From JAJFUG01 sp964386505 (GTDB lineage: Bacteria > Gemmatimonadota > Glassbacteria > GWA2-58-10): a stretch of 22,230 nt of DNA. The translations under genes and the position numbers were made by a program. This document shows, piece by piece, positions 7,481 through 16,296 of this stretch. Numbering within the stretch: position 1 is the stretch's first letter; each line of letters begins with the position of its first letter. The stretch covers positions 1 through 22,230 of the forward strand of contig CAYLSM010000057.1 of assembly GCA_964386505.1 (NCBI GenBank), given 5' to 3'. The notes below the pieces were generated by a model. It searched no databases. It was given only the letters and a program-made list of their open reading frames with translations, and was not told the origin of the DNA.

Positions 7481-7540
7481 GGCTCCGCGTCTGCCCCACA
7501 TCTTGTCAAACCGTTCCGGCGCCATTCATGGCGGGATGGC

Positions 7541-8479
7541 TCAGCGGTCTTTCCTGTCTATCCTTATAGCTCCCATTCCTGTTTTCAGGGTGACCTCGGC
7601 CCCGCCGGCGTTGAGCTTGCCGTGCAGGCTGTTCCAGTCGTTCTCACCCTTGAAACTGTCCCCGAAATCCAGAGACACCTCACCCATGCCGCTTTCCGCG
7701 CTCAGATCCACACCGGTGTTCCCGGGCAGCGCGAGCCGCACCTCGCCCATGCCGGATTCGAGATAGACCCGGTCGTGATACTCCAGGCGGGACAGCTCAG
7801 CCTCCACCTGCCCCAGGTCGGACTTGGCGTCCACCGAGCCAGCGATGTCCTTCAGGCTGATCCGTCCCAGGGAAAGGCGCGAGAAAAGGTCGCCGCTGGT
7901 CGATCGTACCTGCACGCTGCCTATATCCGATTCCAGCGACAGCCGGCCCTCCACCGCCTCGACATCTATCCCACCGATATCGCATTTTATTTTCAGGTCG
8001 CAGTGACGGGGCACGGTCAGCTCGTACTCGATCCGCAGCGGGAGCTTGTTGCAATCGCCCTTGAACAGGCCGTAGAACATCTTGCAGGCCGACAGGACCC
8101 CCCGGGTGCGGGCTTTCAGCTCCAGGTCCGGGATATCGGTGCGGATTTTCAGTGAATTCGAATCGGATTCGCACAGGATCGACACCTGGTCGAGGAAGCT
8201 CTCGGCCGGTGGGTCCTCGAAGCCCTTGAGCTGGCTGAGATCCAGGATTTTCACGGCCTTGATCCGCACGCGGCTTTCCTCCCATGTGCGGACACTCACC
8301 CGTCCGATCTCGTTCTCCAGGCTGATCCGTCCGCCCTCTGCGGAGAGCGGATACTCCTGCACGCTCTCGCGCCTCAATTCGTCCTGCTCCGCTGGCCAGG
8401 CCCGGAACGGAAGGGCCAGCAGCACGACGACTGCCGAAAGAATAACCCATCTCCAAGGGAACCGCCCTGAGTCATTCAT
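7541..8479 (-). CDS. DUF4097-type beta-repeat protein, exported
   Basis: 312 residues from ATG at 8479, with AGGAG seven bases upstream. A signal peptide is evident (WRWVILSAVVVLLALPFRAWPA). The rest is a series of short strands with a recurring turn of the form E/K-S-D/G-hydrophobic-G-x-V/I: ENEIGRV, KCDIGGI, ESDIGSV, KSDLGQV, ESGMGEV (twice) and KTGMGAI. Such repeats suggest a right-handed beta-helix like DUF4097/DUF2807 'putative adhesin' proteins. Two Cys pairs could form disulfides. It is the last gene of the adaptor-permease-permease-ATPase operon, 34 bp after the ATPase, so it probably works in the periplasm or envelope together with that transporter. No enzymatic motif is seen; its function is unknown. 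Confidence 0.8.
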   Translation of the reverse strand: MNDSGRFPWRWVILSAVVVLLALPFRAWPAEQDELRRESVQEYPLSAEGGRISLENEIGRVSVRTWEESRVRIKAVKILDLSQLKGFEDPPAESFLDQVSILCESDSNSLKIRTDIPDLELKARTRGVLSACKMFYGLFKGDCNKLPLRIEYELTVPRHCDLKIKCDIGGIDVEAVEGRLSLESDIGSVQVRSTSGDLFSRLSLGRISLKDIAGSVDAKSDLGQVEAELSRLEYHDRVYLESGMGEVRLALPGNTGVDLSAESGMGEVSLDFGDSFKGENDWNSLHGKLNAGGAEVTLKTGMGAIRIDRKDR

Positions 8480-8513
8480 TGCTTTCTCCTGAGAAAACCC
8501 GACAGCCCGGGTT

Positions 8514-9206
8514 TCAGTTATGGGATCCGTTCCCGTTTCGGATGTCGCTTTCCACTTTCCCATCCAGAATGCGGATCACCCGCTTGCAGTGAGCGGCCAC
8601 TTTCTGGTCGTGGGTGACGATGATGAGGGTCTTGCCCTGCTCGTTCAGCTTGCCGAACAGGCTCACGATCTCGGCCCCGGAGGCCGAGTCCAGGTTTCCC
8701 GTGGGCTCGTCGGCCAGGATAATCTCCGGGTCGTTGGCCAGGGCACGGGCAATGGCCACGCGCTGGCGCTGCCCGCCCGACAGCTCGTTGGGGCGATGGG
8801 TCGCCCGGTCGCCCAGTCCGACCAGATCGAGCATGGCCGCGGCGCGACGGCGGCGCTCGGAACTCTTCATCCGGCCGTAGATCAGCGGCAACTCCACGTT
8901 CTCCTGGGCCGTAGCGTAACCCAGAAGGTTGAAATTCTGGAAAATGAACCCGATCTTGCGGTTACGGATGTCGGCCAGCTCGTTGCGGTTCTTTTTCTGC
9001 ACCGGGTCGCCGTCCAGAATGTACTCGCCCCGGCTGGGGGTATCCAGACAGCCCACCAGGTTCATCAGCGTGCTCTTACCCGAGCCGGAGGGCCCCAGCA
9101 CTGCCACCAGCTCCCCAGAACCTATCTCCAGGCTCACGCCGGCCAGGGCGTTGACCTTGACCGAGCCCATGTCATATACCTTCGTAATGTCTTTCAACTC
9201 AATCAT
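8514..9206 (-). CDS. ABC transporter ATPase, LolD/MacB family
   Basis: 230 residues from ATG at 9206; GGAGG five bases upstream favours this over the GTG at 9209. All ABC motifs are intact: Walker A GPSGSGKST (38-46), Q-loop Q90 in FQNFNLL, signature LSGGQRQR (from 142), Walker B IILADEP (D166, E167) and switch H199 in VTHD. The sequence is of the LolD/MacB/FtsE type, which powers mechanotransmission through FtsX-fold permeases rather than classical substrate channels. Its ribosome site overlaps the stop of the permease gene just upstream (9216), which signals tight coupling. It would serve both permeases of this operon as a homodimer on the cytosolic face of the inner membrane. Confidence 0.95.
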   Translation of the reverse strand: MIELKDITKVYDMGSVKVNALAGVSLEIGSGELVAVLGPSGSGKSTLMNLVGCLDTPSRGEYILDGDPVQKKNRNELADIRNRKIGFIFQNFNLLGYATAQENVELPLIYGRMKSSERRRRAAAMLDLVGLGDRATHRPNELSGGQRQRVAIARALANDPEIILADEPTGNLDSASGAEIVSLFGKLNEQGKTLIIVTHDQKVAAHCKRVIRILDGKVESDIRNGNGSHN

Positions 9207-9215
9207 CACAGCCTC

Positions 9216-10454
9216 CTATTCGTATCTAAGGGCATCCACCGGATCGATCCGCGAGGCCCGTCGCGCCGGGAACAGACCGGACATCAGCCCGATGAAACCG
9301 ATTATGAGCGAGCAGATCAGCGCCAGCAGCGAGCTGAACACCGGCTGCGCCAGGAACTGCAACTCCTCCTGCTTTATTGGGATCATCCGGATCAACTGCA
9401 CACCACCCATAGCCAGGCCCACTCCCAACGCTCCTCCGATTACCATAGTTATCAGGCTCTCGCCCACGATCTGGGCGATGATGTAGCGCGGCTTGGCCCC
9501 CACGGCGATCTTGATCCCTATCTCACGGGTCCGTTCCTTGATCACCACGTACATGATATTGGCCACGCCGATCCCGGCAATCAGCAGGGTGAGCGCTCCG
9601 ATCAGGCCGACGAAGATTTCGATCCCGCGCATCACCTTGCCCACCACGTCACCCATCTCGATAGTGTCCCACATCTGGTAGCATTGTTCATCCGTGGGGT
9701 CGTAGCGGTAATTGCCAGCCATCAGATTGCGGAAACTCTTTTGCACCGCTTTTGTCCGGCTGGGATCGGCGGGCCTGTATATTAAGTTGCTGATCCATCT
9801 CTGGTTGAAAGTCATGCGGTGGGTCGAGGCTGGGATCACCGCCTTGTTGGCGTCACGGCCCGAGTAGCTGCTGGTCTGGATTTTCTTGGTCATCACGCCG
9901 ATTACAGTAAACGGGATGTCGTTGATCAGCACTATCCGCCCCACCGGGTTGACTCCCTCTCCGAACAGGTCATCCCGCAGCTTGTTGCCGATGAAGACCA
10001 TGCGGCGTTTCCGGCTCTCGTCCAGGTCGTTGAGGAACCGTCCGCCCGGCTCGGGGACCATGTTGCGCATGGGTCCCCAGCAGGGAAGCACGCCGTGGAC
10101 ATCCACGCTCAGGACCTTGTCCTTGTATTTCATCGAGGAGCCGGAGCGGTACTCCGGGCTGATCGCGGCGATCTCGGGCAACTGCTTGCTCACCAGTTCC
10201 ACGTCATCCAGGCGCAGCGGGATGGGCCGTCCGACCGGGAACCCGGCGTAGGGCTTGGAGGTCTGGCCACCCCAGACGATCACGATATTCTTGCCCAGGC
10301 CTCGCATGCCCGCGCCGAACCCGCGGTAGAGTCCCTCGCCCACCGAGAGCATCAGCACCACGTTGGCGCTGCCCCAGCAGATCGCCATGATCGTCAGGAA
10401 CATGCGCATCTTCTCTTTTCTCAACTCGTGCCAGAACTGCAACAGGATATGCAT
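9216..10454 (-). CDS. MacB/FtsX-family ABC permease (second of pair)
   Basis: 412 residues from ATG at 10454, three bases after the stop of the first permease gene. One N-terminal membrane helix (residues ~18-38) is followed by a ~230-residue periplasmic MacB_PCD-like domain (SPEYRSGSS..., PGGRFLNDLD, LFGEGVNPVGR, FTVIGVM). Then come three C-terminal helices of the FtsX domain, with the family's IAGIGVANIMYVVIKERTREIGIK and a terminal FPARRASRIDPVDALRYE. The architecture is one plus three helices, as in MacB and LolC/E. It resembles the neighbouring permease throughout, so the two are paralogues and probably form a heterodimer. Confidence 0.93.
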   Translation of the reverse strand: MHILLQFWHELRKEKMRMFLTIMAICWGSANVVLMLSVGEGLYRGFGAGMRGLGKNIVIVWGGQTSKPYAGFPVGRPIPLRLDDVELVSKQLPEIAAISPEYRSGSSMKYKDKVLSVDVHGVLPCWGPMRNMVPEPGGRFLNDLDESRKRRMVFIGNKLRDDLFGEGVNPVGRIVLINDIPFTVIGVMTKKIQTSSYSGRDANKAVIPASTHRMTFNQRWISNLIYRPADPSRTKAVQKSFRNLMAGNYRYDPTDEQCYQMWDTIEMGDVVGKVMRGIEIFVGLIGALTLLIAGIGVANIMYVVIKERTREIGIKIAVGAKPRYIIAQIVGESLITMVIGGALGVGLAMGGVQLIRMIPIKQEELQFLAQPVFSSLLALICSLIIGFIGLMSGLFPARRASRIDPVDALRYE

Positions 10455-10457
10455 GTC

Positions 10458-11708
10458 TCAGAACTCCAGGGCCTGGACCGGGTTCATCCGCGCCGCCCGG
10501 CGGGCCGGGGCGAAACCGGCGGCGAAGCCGATCAGGCCGATCACGGTTATGGTAATGGCCGCCACCACGGGATCGATTGTGGGGATGCCGATATACTTGT
10601 TGGTGAAAGCCAGCACCGGGGTGGTGAACAGGCGCACCACGCCCCAGGAGAACCCGAAACCCATCGCGCCGCCCAGGCCCACGATCAGGAAAGTCTCGAC
10701 CATGAACTGCATCAGGATCATCCGTGGCGAGGCGCCCAGGGCCATCTTGACCCCGATCTCGCGGCGACGCTCGCGCACCACTATGTACATGATGTTGGCC
10801 ACGCCGATCCCGCCCACCAGGAGGGTGAGAAACCCACCTGCGCCCAGGAATATCTTGAACCCCAGGAAGAAATAATAAGTGAACTTGTCGCCTTCTGCCG
10901 TGTTCCAGACCCAGATGGCGTGACGGTCCGTGGGGTCGAACGAGTACTTGCGGGCCATCAGGCGGTAGACCTCGTCGATCATGTGGTCGGTCCAGGCCGG
11001 GTTCTTGGCCCGGAACAGCAGGTTGTCGCACTGGCGGGCGTCGTACATCGCGGCGTAAGTGGAATAGGGGATGAACCCGCTGTCGGCATCCGGCCCGGAA
11101 TACATGTTGTTCTGTATCTTGTGCTTCATCACTCCGATCACGGTGAACGGCGAGCCGTTGAGCATCACGGTCTTGCCCACCGGGTTGGAGCCGGCGCCGA
11201 AAAGCTGGTCCCGCAGCTCATCGCCCAGGAAAATCACCCGGCGCCTGAAATCATAGTCCAGCTTGTTGATAAAGCGACCGCCCGCCTCGGGGAACACGTT
11301 GCGCAGGTCGCCGTATTCGGGGTTGACTGCGCGTACATGAATCTGGCGGGCCTCTCGCCCATAGCTGGCCCGCACGCCCCAGCGCTCGGCCTCCGGGCTG
11401 ATCGCCTCCATCTGCGGAATGTTCTGCAGCAGGTACTGGGCATCCTCCGGGCGGATCGAAATGTTACGGCCCTTGTTCAGGCCCTTGTAGCTCTTGGTGG
11501 TGGCGCTGCCGCCCGCGATCACGATGTTGGTGCCCAGGCCATGCATGGCCCGGTTCGAGTAGGCCTCGATCCCCACGCCGAACGCCAGAAGCAGGATCAC
11601 CGCGATCGTGCCCCAGGTGATGCCGAAAACGGTCAGGAACGTGCGCAGCTTCTGGTGCCGCATGTCCTGGTAGAACTGTCCGATCAGTCTCAGGTAGTAG
11701 GAAAACAT
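10458..11708 (-). CDS. MacB/FtsX-family ABC permease (first of pair)
   Basis: 416 residues from ATG at 11708; only a weak AGG-type ribosome site is seen upstream. Topology matches its neighbour: helix at residues ~20-45 (RTFLTVFGITWGTIAVILLL), a periplasmic domain with SPEAERWGV, EAGGRFINKLD, LFGAGSNPVGK and FTVIGVM, then three FtsX helices including LLVGGIGVANIMYIVVRERR and the ending FAPARRAARMNPVQALEF. It lies 80 bp after the adaptor gene. Tandem divergent permeases with one ATPase recall LolCDE, while the adaptor recalls MacA; this operon combines both. Substrate unknown. Confidence 0.93.
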   Translation of the reverse strand: MFSYYLRLIGQFYQDMRHQKLRTFLTVFGITWGTIAVILLLAFGVGIEAYSNRAMHGLGTNIVIAGGSATTKSYKGLNKGRNISIRPEDAQYLLQNIPQMEAISPEAERWGVRASYGREARQIHVRAVNPEYGDLRNVFPEAGGRFINKLDYDFRRRVIFLGDELRDQLFGAGSNPVGKTVMLNGSPFTVIGVMKHKIQNNMYSGPDADSGFIPYSTYAAMYDARQCDNLLFRAKNPAWTDHMIDEVYRLMARKYSFDPTDRHAIWVWNTAEGDKFTYYFFLGFKIFLGAGGFLTLLVGGIGVANIMYIVVRERRREIGVKMALGASPRMILMQFMVETFLIVGLGGAMGFGFSWGVVRLFTTPVLAFTNKYIGIPTIDPVVAAITITVIGLIGFAAGFAPARRAARMNPVQALEF

Positions 11709-11788
11709 TTTAGTTGCCTGATCCCAAGAGGGTTTATGTCAGCTTTGAAATATCTCCGCCCGTGCGTTCAGTCCGCTTTCGAGGAATC

Positions 11789-12880
11789 TTACTCAATTTC
11801 CTTGGTCGCTTCCTCGACCACCGAGTCTCCCACCACCAGGCCCTCGACGATCTCGGTCTTGAGGCCGTCGCTCAGGCCAACTTTCACGAATTTCTCCATC
11901 GTCGTATCCGTGCCTGTCGCCACCACTTTCACGAACGCCGAGTCGTTGCGGAACTTGATCAGCCGCTCGGGCAAAGTGGGCACGTCGTCCTTCTGGCGCA
12001 CGATCACATCCGCGTTGGCCGAATAGCCCGCCCGCAGCACGCAGTCACCCCGGTCGGTGATACGTATCTTAAGGTCGAACACGTTGGCATTGTCCTTGGT
12101 CCGGCTCTTGGGGCTGATGAAATACAGCTCGCCTTTAAGGGTGTCGGCAGGCAGGGCGCCGATGTAAATCTTGGCCTCCATGCCCTCGTTCAGCTTGCCA
12201 ACGTCGATCTCATCCACCGTGCCCATGAAAATGAGGTCCTGCATGTCGGCCAGCTTCATAAGCTCGGTGCCGGGCTGGTAGGTGGTCAGCGGCACCACCG
12301 GGTCGCCCAGATTGACCAGGCGTTCCAGGATCGTGCCAGTGACCGGGCTGCGGATAATGCTCTCCACCTTCACATTGCCGATCTTCGAGCTGCCTTTCTC
12401 CATCAGCTCGAGCTGCTCGCGGCGCTGGGCCTCGCGCAGCTTGGCCTCCTCGAAGGCTTTCTTTTTCTGGTCGAACTCCTGCTGCGACAGCAGCGACTTG
12501 TTCAGCAGCTCGGTGGCACGGTTCAGCTCGCGGCTGGCGTTCTCGCGGTCCAGGGTGGTCAGCTCAAGCTCGCGCCGACCGTTGGCCAGTTCCACCGGGG
12601 TCGGCTCGGGCTTGACCGTAATGAGCGGCTCGCCCTGGTTCACCACCTCGCCCACCTCCTTGTTCACTGTCTCCACGATTCCAGAGACCTGGCTTTTCAC
12701 CACAATCTCGTGTTTGGGCCCGATGCTGCCGATAGCCAGAGCTTTCTCGACTATCGCCCCTTTCTCGACCGCCACGGTGGTGAACTTGCTTTTGTCGTCG
12801 TTGGAGCGGAGCTTTTTGACGAAGAAGAAGGAACCACCCAGAACCAGGAGGATAACAAGAGTCCAAATCAGCTTTTTCAT
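11789..12880 (-). CDS. Periplasmic adaptor (MacA/HlyD family)
   Basis: 363 residues from ATG at 12880, AGAGG eight bases upstream; an ATG two codons earlier (12886) is too near that site. An N-terminal anchor (LIWTLVILLVLGGSFFFV) precedes a biotinyl-lipoyl-like half motif (GSIGPKHEIVVKSQVSGIV...VGEVVNQGEPLI), a helical coiled-coil hairpin (~residues 98-160), the returning lipoyl half (IIRSPVTGTILERLVNLGDPV), a beta-barrel and a membrane-proximal domain. This is the usual order for MacA-type adaptors that link an inner-membrane ABC transporter to a TolC-like channel. No outer-membrane channel gene lies in the operon, so a shared one would be used. First gene of the five-gene minus-strand operon. 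Confidence 0.93.
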   Translation of the reverse strand: MKKLIWTLVILLVLGGSFFFVKKLRSNDDKSKFTTVAVEKGAIVEKALAIGSIGPKHEIVVKSQVSGIVETVNKEVGEVVNQGEPLITVKPEPTPVELANGRRELELTTLDRENASRELNRATELLNKSLLSQQEFDQKKKAFEEAKLREAQRREQLELMEKGSSKIGNVKVESIIRSPVTGTILERLVNLGDPVVPLTTYQPGTELMKLADMQDLIFMGTVDEIDVGKLNEGMEAKIYIGALPADTLKGELYFISPKSRTKDNANVFDLKIRITDRGDCVLRAGYSANADVIVRQKDDVPTLPERLIKFRNDSAFVKVVATGTDTTMEKFVKVGLSDGLKTEIVEGLVVGDSVVEEATKEIE

Positions 12881-13045
12881 CTGCATAACCTCTTTTTTAA
12901 CTTGAGATTTACCCTGCGGGAAAATTTGATTTTCGAGCTTTTCTAACTCTTAGACCAGACAATGCCCGAAAAGTTTTCATTTTTTTTGTTCTTCGACAGA
13001 AATCGCGTTTACACGCGCCTGAGCGCGGCTTCCGCGTACCAGATA

Positions 13046-13074
13046 TTGACTTGGAGCGGTTTTTGGATTATGTT
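13046..13074 (+). promoter_or_regulatory. Sigma-70-type promoter for TPR-lgt-comF operon
   Basis: TTGACT (13046-13051, 5 of 6 consensus) and TATGTT (13069-13074, 4 of 6) are spaced by exactly 17 bp. The expected start near 13081 leaves a leader of about 20 bases before the GTG at 13101. It lies in the 220-base divergent gap between the adaptor gene and the TPR gene. Confidence 0.55.
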
Positions 13075-13100
13075 TATGGCTCAAAGAGGTGAGGTGACAG

Positions 13101-13571
13101 GTGAGAGTTGGACCGGGTTGGCGCTCTATTTTTTTATTCTGCGCACTGTGCTTCGCGTCAGCCGCCGTTCCAGTTCACGCCGGTACGGGCGCCGGGGCCG
13201 ACAGCCTCAAGCGCTCGGCCGACCTGTTTTTCGCCCGCCACGACTACACCCGCGCCGCCGGAATTTACCGCAGCCTGTTCGCGGCTGACAGCACGGATGC
13301 CACAGTGGCCACGCTGCTTGCCAGTTGCCTGATGCGTGACAGCCTTTACGGCGAGGCGGCGGAGCTTTACGAGAAAGCCCTGAGACTGAACCCGGAACTC
13401 AAGCTCTGCCAGCTCGGCCTGGTCGACTGCAACTATAAGCTCGGACGGATCGAGACGGCCTCCCGCTGGGCGGCGTTGGTCAGAAATGAGTTAGAGGGCG
13501 CAAAGCTTGCCGACTGGGACCGTCTGGTCGAGCAGATGTATCCGAAAATTAAAAAGCCGGAGAAAAAATAA
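13101..13571 (+). CDS. Small exported TPR protein
   Basis: 156 residues from GTG at 13101, with GAGGTGACAG upstream. A signal peptide is visible (SIFLFCALCFASAAVPVHAG). Residues ~33-135 hold about three tetratricopeptide-like helix pairs (ADLFFARHDYTRAAGIYRSL, GEAAELYEKALRLNPE, LGRIETASRWAAL). It ends in a lysine-rich tail, and its TAA is directly followed by the TTG of lgt. TPRs mediate protein contacts; the partner is unknown. As it is exported and co-transcribed with lgt, an envelope-assembly role is possible but unproven. Confidence 0.8.
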   Translation: MRVGPGWRSIFLFCALCFASAAVPVHAGTGAGADSLKRSADLFFARHDYTRAAGIYRSLFAADSTDATVATLLASCLMRDSLYGEAAELYEKALRLNPELKLCQLGLVDCNYKLGRIETASRWAALVRNELEGAKLADWDRLVEQMYPKIKKPEKK

Positions 13572-14363
13572 TTGCACCCCGTACTGGTCGCGCTGGGACC
13601 GCTTGAGATCAAGTCATACGGGCTGATGCTCGCAATCGCCTTTATCAGCGGTTACCTGGTGGCGGTGCGCCGGGCGCGCGCGCGCGGCATCGACCAGAAC
13701 GCGGTGCTCGACCTGTCGTTCTACATTCTGCTGGCGGCGATCGCCGGCTCGCGCGCGTTCTACGTCCTGACCCATCTGGCCGAGTTCTCCACCCGTCCCC
13801 TGGCCGTGTTCTACATCTGGGAGGGCGGGCTTTCGATGATGGGCGGCGTGCTGCTGGCCCTGGCGGTGAGCTGGTTCTTTCTCAAGATTCGCGGAATCAG
13901 ATTTTATGACATGGCCGACCTTCTGGCCCCCTCCATCGCGCTGGGGGTCGGGATAACCCGTATCGGCTGTTTCCTGTACGGATGCTGTTACGGCCTGCCC
14001 ACCGAGGCCTGCCTGGGGGTGCATTTCCCTCTTGATTCGGCGGCTGGCAGCCATTTTCACCAGGCGATCCACCCGACGCAGCTCTATGAGAGCGCCTACG
14101 GGTTCGTGTTCTTTGGCATCCTGATGCTGGTGGACCGGTTACGCCCGCCGCGGGCCGTGCTGTTCGGCCTGTTTCTGGTGCTCTATTCGGCAGCGCGTTT
14201 CACGGTTGATTTTTTCCGCTATTATGAGCCGGACCAGTACGTGCTGAGTCAGCCGGTTGCGCTGACCAACAACCAGCTCATTCTCGTGGCGCTGTTCGCC
14301 TACGGGGCATGGCTGGTACTGAGCCGCCTGGCGCGTCAGGGAAAGTCATCAGGAGGCGCCTGA
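13572..14363 (+). CDS. lgt: Prolipoprotein diacylglyceryl transferase
   Basis: 263 residues from TTG at 13572, immediately after the TAA of the TPR gene, with GGAG nine bases upstream; the next in-frame ATG would remove the first helix. Lgt transfers diacylglycerol from phosphatidylglycerol to the lipobox cysteine, the first step of lipoprotein maturation, in the inner membrane. Supporting motifs: LGPLEIKSYGLMLAIAF at the start, IWEGGLSMMGG, the signature RIGCFLYGCCYG (residues 130-141), IHPTQLYES (H167) and seven or so hydrophobic helices. The position of the HGG histidine of E. coli Lgt is Met here, and the GCC-containing signature is of the variant seen in several other phyla. The function is consistent with the lipoproteins encoded nearby. 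Confidence 0.94.
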   Translation: MHPVLVALGPLEIKSYGLMLAIAFISGYLVAVRRARARGIDQNAVLDLSFYILLAAIAGSRAFYVLTHLAEFSTRPLAVFYIWEGGLSMMGGVLLALAVSWFFLKIRGIRFYDMADLLAPSIALGVGITRIGCFLYGCCYGLPTEACLGVHFPLDSAAGSHFHQAIHPTQLYESAYGFVFFGILMLVDRLRPPRAVLFGLFLVLYSAARFTVDFFRYYEPDQYVLSQPVALTNNQLILVALFAYGAWLVLSRLARQGKSSGGA

Positions 14364-14364
14364 G

Positions 14365-15087
14365 GTGCGTGTCCGCGGGGACGGGCTGCTGGAGGGTCTG
14401 CTCAGTCTTCTCTACCCGCCGGCCTGCACGGCCTGCGGTGCGAACCTGAAAGCGGGCCTCGGCCAGGCGTTGCTCTGCCCGGAGTGCACGGCGACCCTGG
14501 TGCCGCTGGAAGCCGAAAGCTGCCCGCGCTGCGCCAGCCCGCTGCGCGAGGACCAGCCCTGTGCGTTCTGCGCCAGGCTGGAGCCGGAGATGGATACACT
14601 GTGCTCGGCCTTCTGGTTCGGCGGGCCGGTGCCGAAGCTGATACACGCATTCAAGTACCGGGGACGGGTGAGCCTGGCGGCCGGCATGGCCGAGCTGACC
14701 CTGTCGCACCCCCTCTGCAGCGCGGTCCTGGAAAAAGCCGAACTGCTCGTGCCGGTGCCGTTGCACCTGTGGCGAAGGCTGCGGCGGGGTTACAATCAGA
14801 GCGAGCGTTATGCCGCTGCACTGGCGGCTTTGAGTGACAAGAGGGTTGAAAGCCGTCTGCTGCGGCGCGTGCGCCGCACCCGCTCGCAGACCCGGCTGAA
14901 CCCGGCGCAGCGCAAGTTGAACGTGGAAGGAGCTTTCAAGGTCAGGGACCGTACGCTGGTCGAGGGCCGTTCTGTCTGTATCATCGATGACGTGATGACG
15001 ACGGGGGCCACAGCCGGTGCATGCGCGGCGGCCTTGAAAGACGCGGGGGCCGTGTGGGTGGCGGCCCTGACATTTGCCCGCGCATGA
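14365..15087 (+). CDS. ComF-family phosphoribosyltransferase-like protein
   Basis: 240 residues from GTG at 14365, one base after the lgt stop, with AGGAGG eight bases upstream inside lgt. The N-terminus carries four CxxC pairs (CTAC, CPEC, CPRC, CAFC), a double zinc-finger-like module. A PRTase domain follows with PVPLHLWRRLRRGYNQS and the PRPP-binding loop CIIDDVMTTGAT (D208, D209). ComF is needed for DNA uptake in naturally competent bacteria, and GntX-type relatives have other roles, so a competence function here is only a possibility. Length and motifs are normal for the family. Confidence 0.93.
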   Translation: MRVRGDGLLEGLLSLLYPPACTACGANLKAGLGQALLCPECTATLVPLEAESCPRCASPLREDQPCAFCARLEPEMDTLCSAFWFGGPVPKLIHAFKYRGRVSLAAGMAELTLSHPLCSAVLEKAELLVPVPLHLWRRLRRGYNQSERYAAALAALSDKRVESRLLRRVRRTRSQTRLNPAQRKLNVEGAFKVRDRTLVEGRSVCIIDDVMTTGATAGACAAALKDAGAVWVAALTFARA

Positions 15088-15105
15088 AACGCTGTACCTT
15101 ATATT
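15074..15105 (+). promoter_or_regulatory. Possible promoter for gap
   Basis: TATATT at 15100-15105 matches 5 of 6 positions of a -10 element and would start transcription ~26 bases before the gap ATG. The best -35 candidate, TTGCCC (15074-15079), is 20 bp away, too far for a strong sigma-70 site. A promoter is expected in this 50-base gap for a highly expressed gene, but the call is weak. Confidence 0.3.
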
Positions 15106-15137
15106 CCTTTTCTATCTGTCCAACATGGGAGGAACAA

Positions 15138-16139
<1,002 letters not shown>

Positions 16140-16224
16140 GGCCTTCTGTCAAGCCGGACCGCGGGGTTGGCCGTCTGACCTCCTCCCCGACTGTCCGCTG
16201 AGCCTCAGATCAGATTGAGAGATG

Positions 16225-16258
16225 GGGGTAGCGGCTCAAGGGTTGCTACCCCTTTCTT
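16225..16258 (+). terminator. Intercistronic hairpin between gap and pgk (terminator or attenuator)
   Basis: GGGGTAGC (16225-16232) and GCTACCCC (16245-16252) make a perfect 8-bp stem with a 12-nt loop, followed by TTTCTT. It has the form of a Rho-independent terminator with an interrupted T-run. Lying inside an otherwise collinear gene block, it may end part of the gap transcripts so that gap is expressed above pgk. Confidence 0.6.
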
Positions 16259-16296
16259 GAATCCACCCGGTTTTGCTTAACCTCAGGAGTGACGCC

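Noticed and set aside
7481..7540. Bidirectional terminator between the CheW-CZB and DUF4097 genes
   Set aside because: A short CGCCA/TGGCG hairpin near 7530 has no T-run on either side and is too weak to call.
9819..12026. Very long plus-strand open frame (735 codons) opposite the permease and adaptor genes
   Set aside because: It is antisense to three well-supported ABC transporter genes, has low-complexity His/Asp/Gly-rich composition typical of the reverse frame of GC-rich codons, and no ribosome site or family signature.
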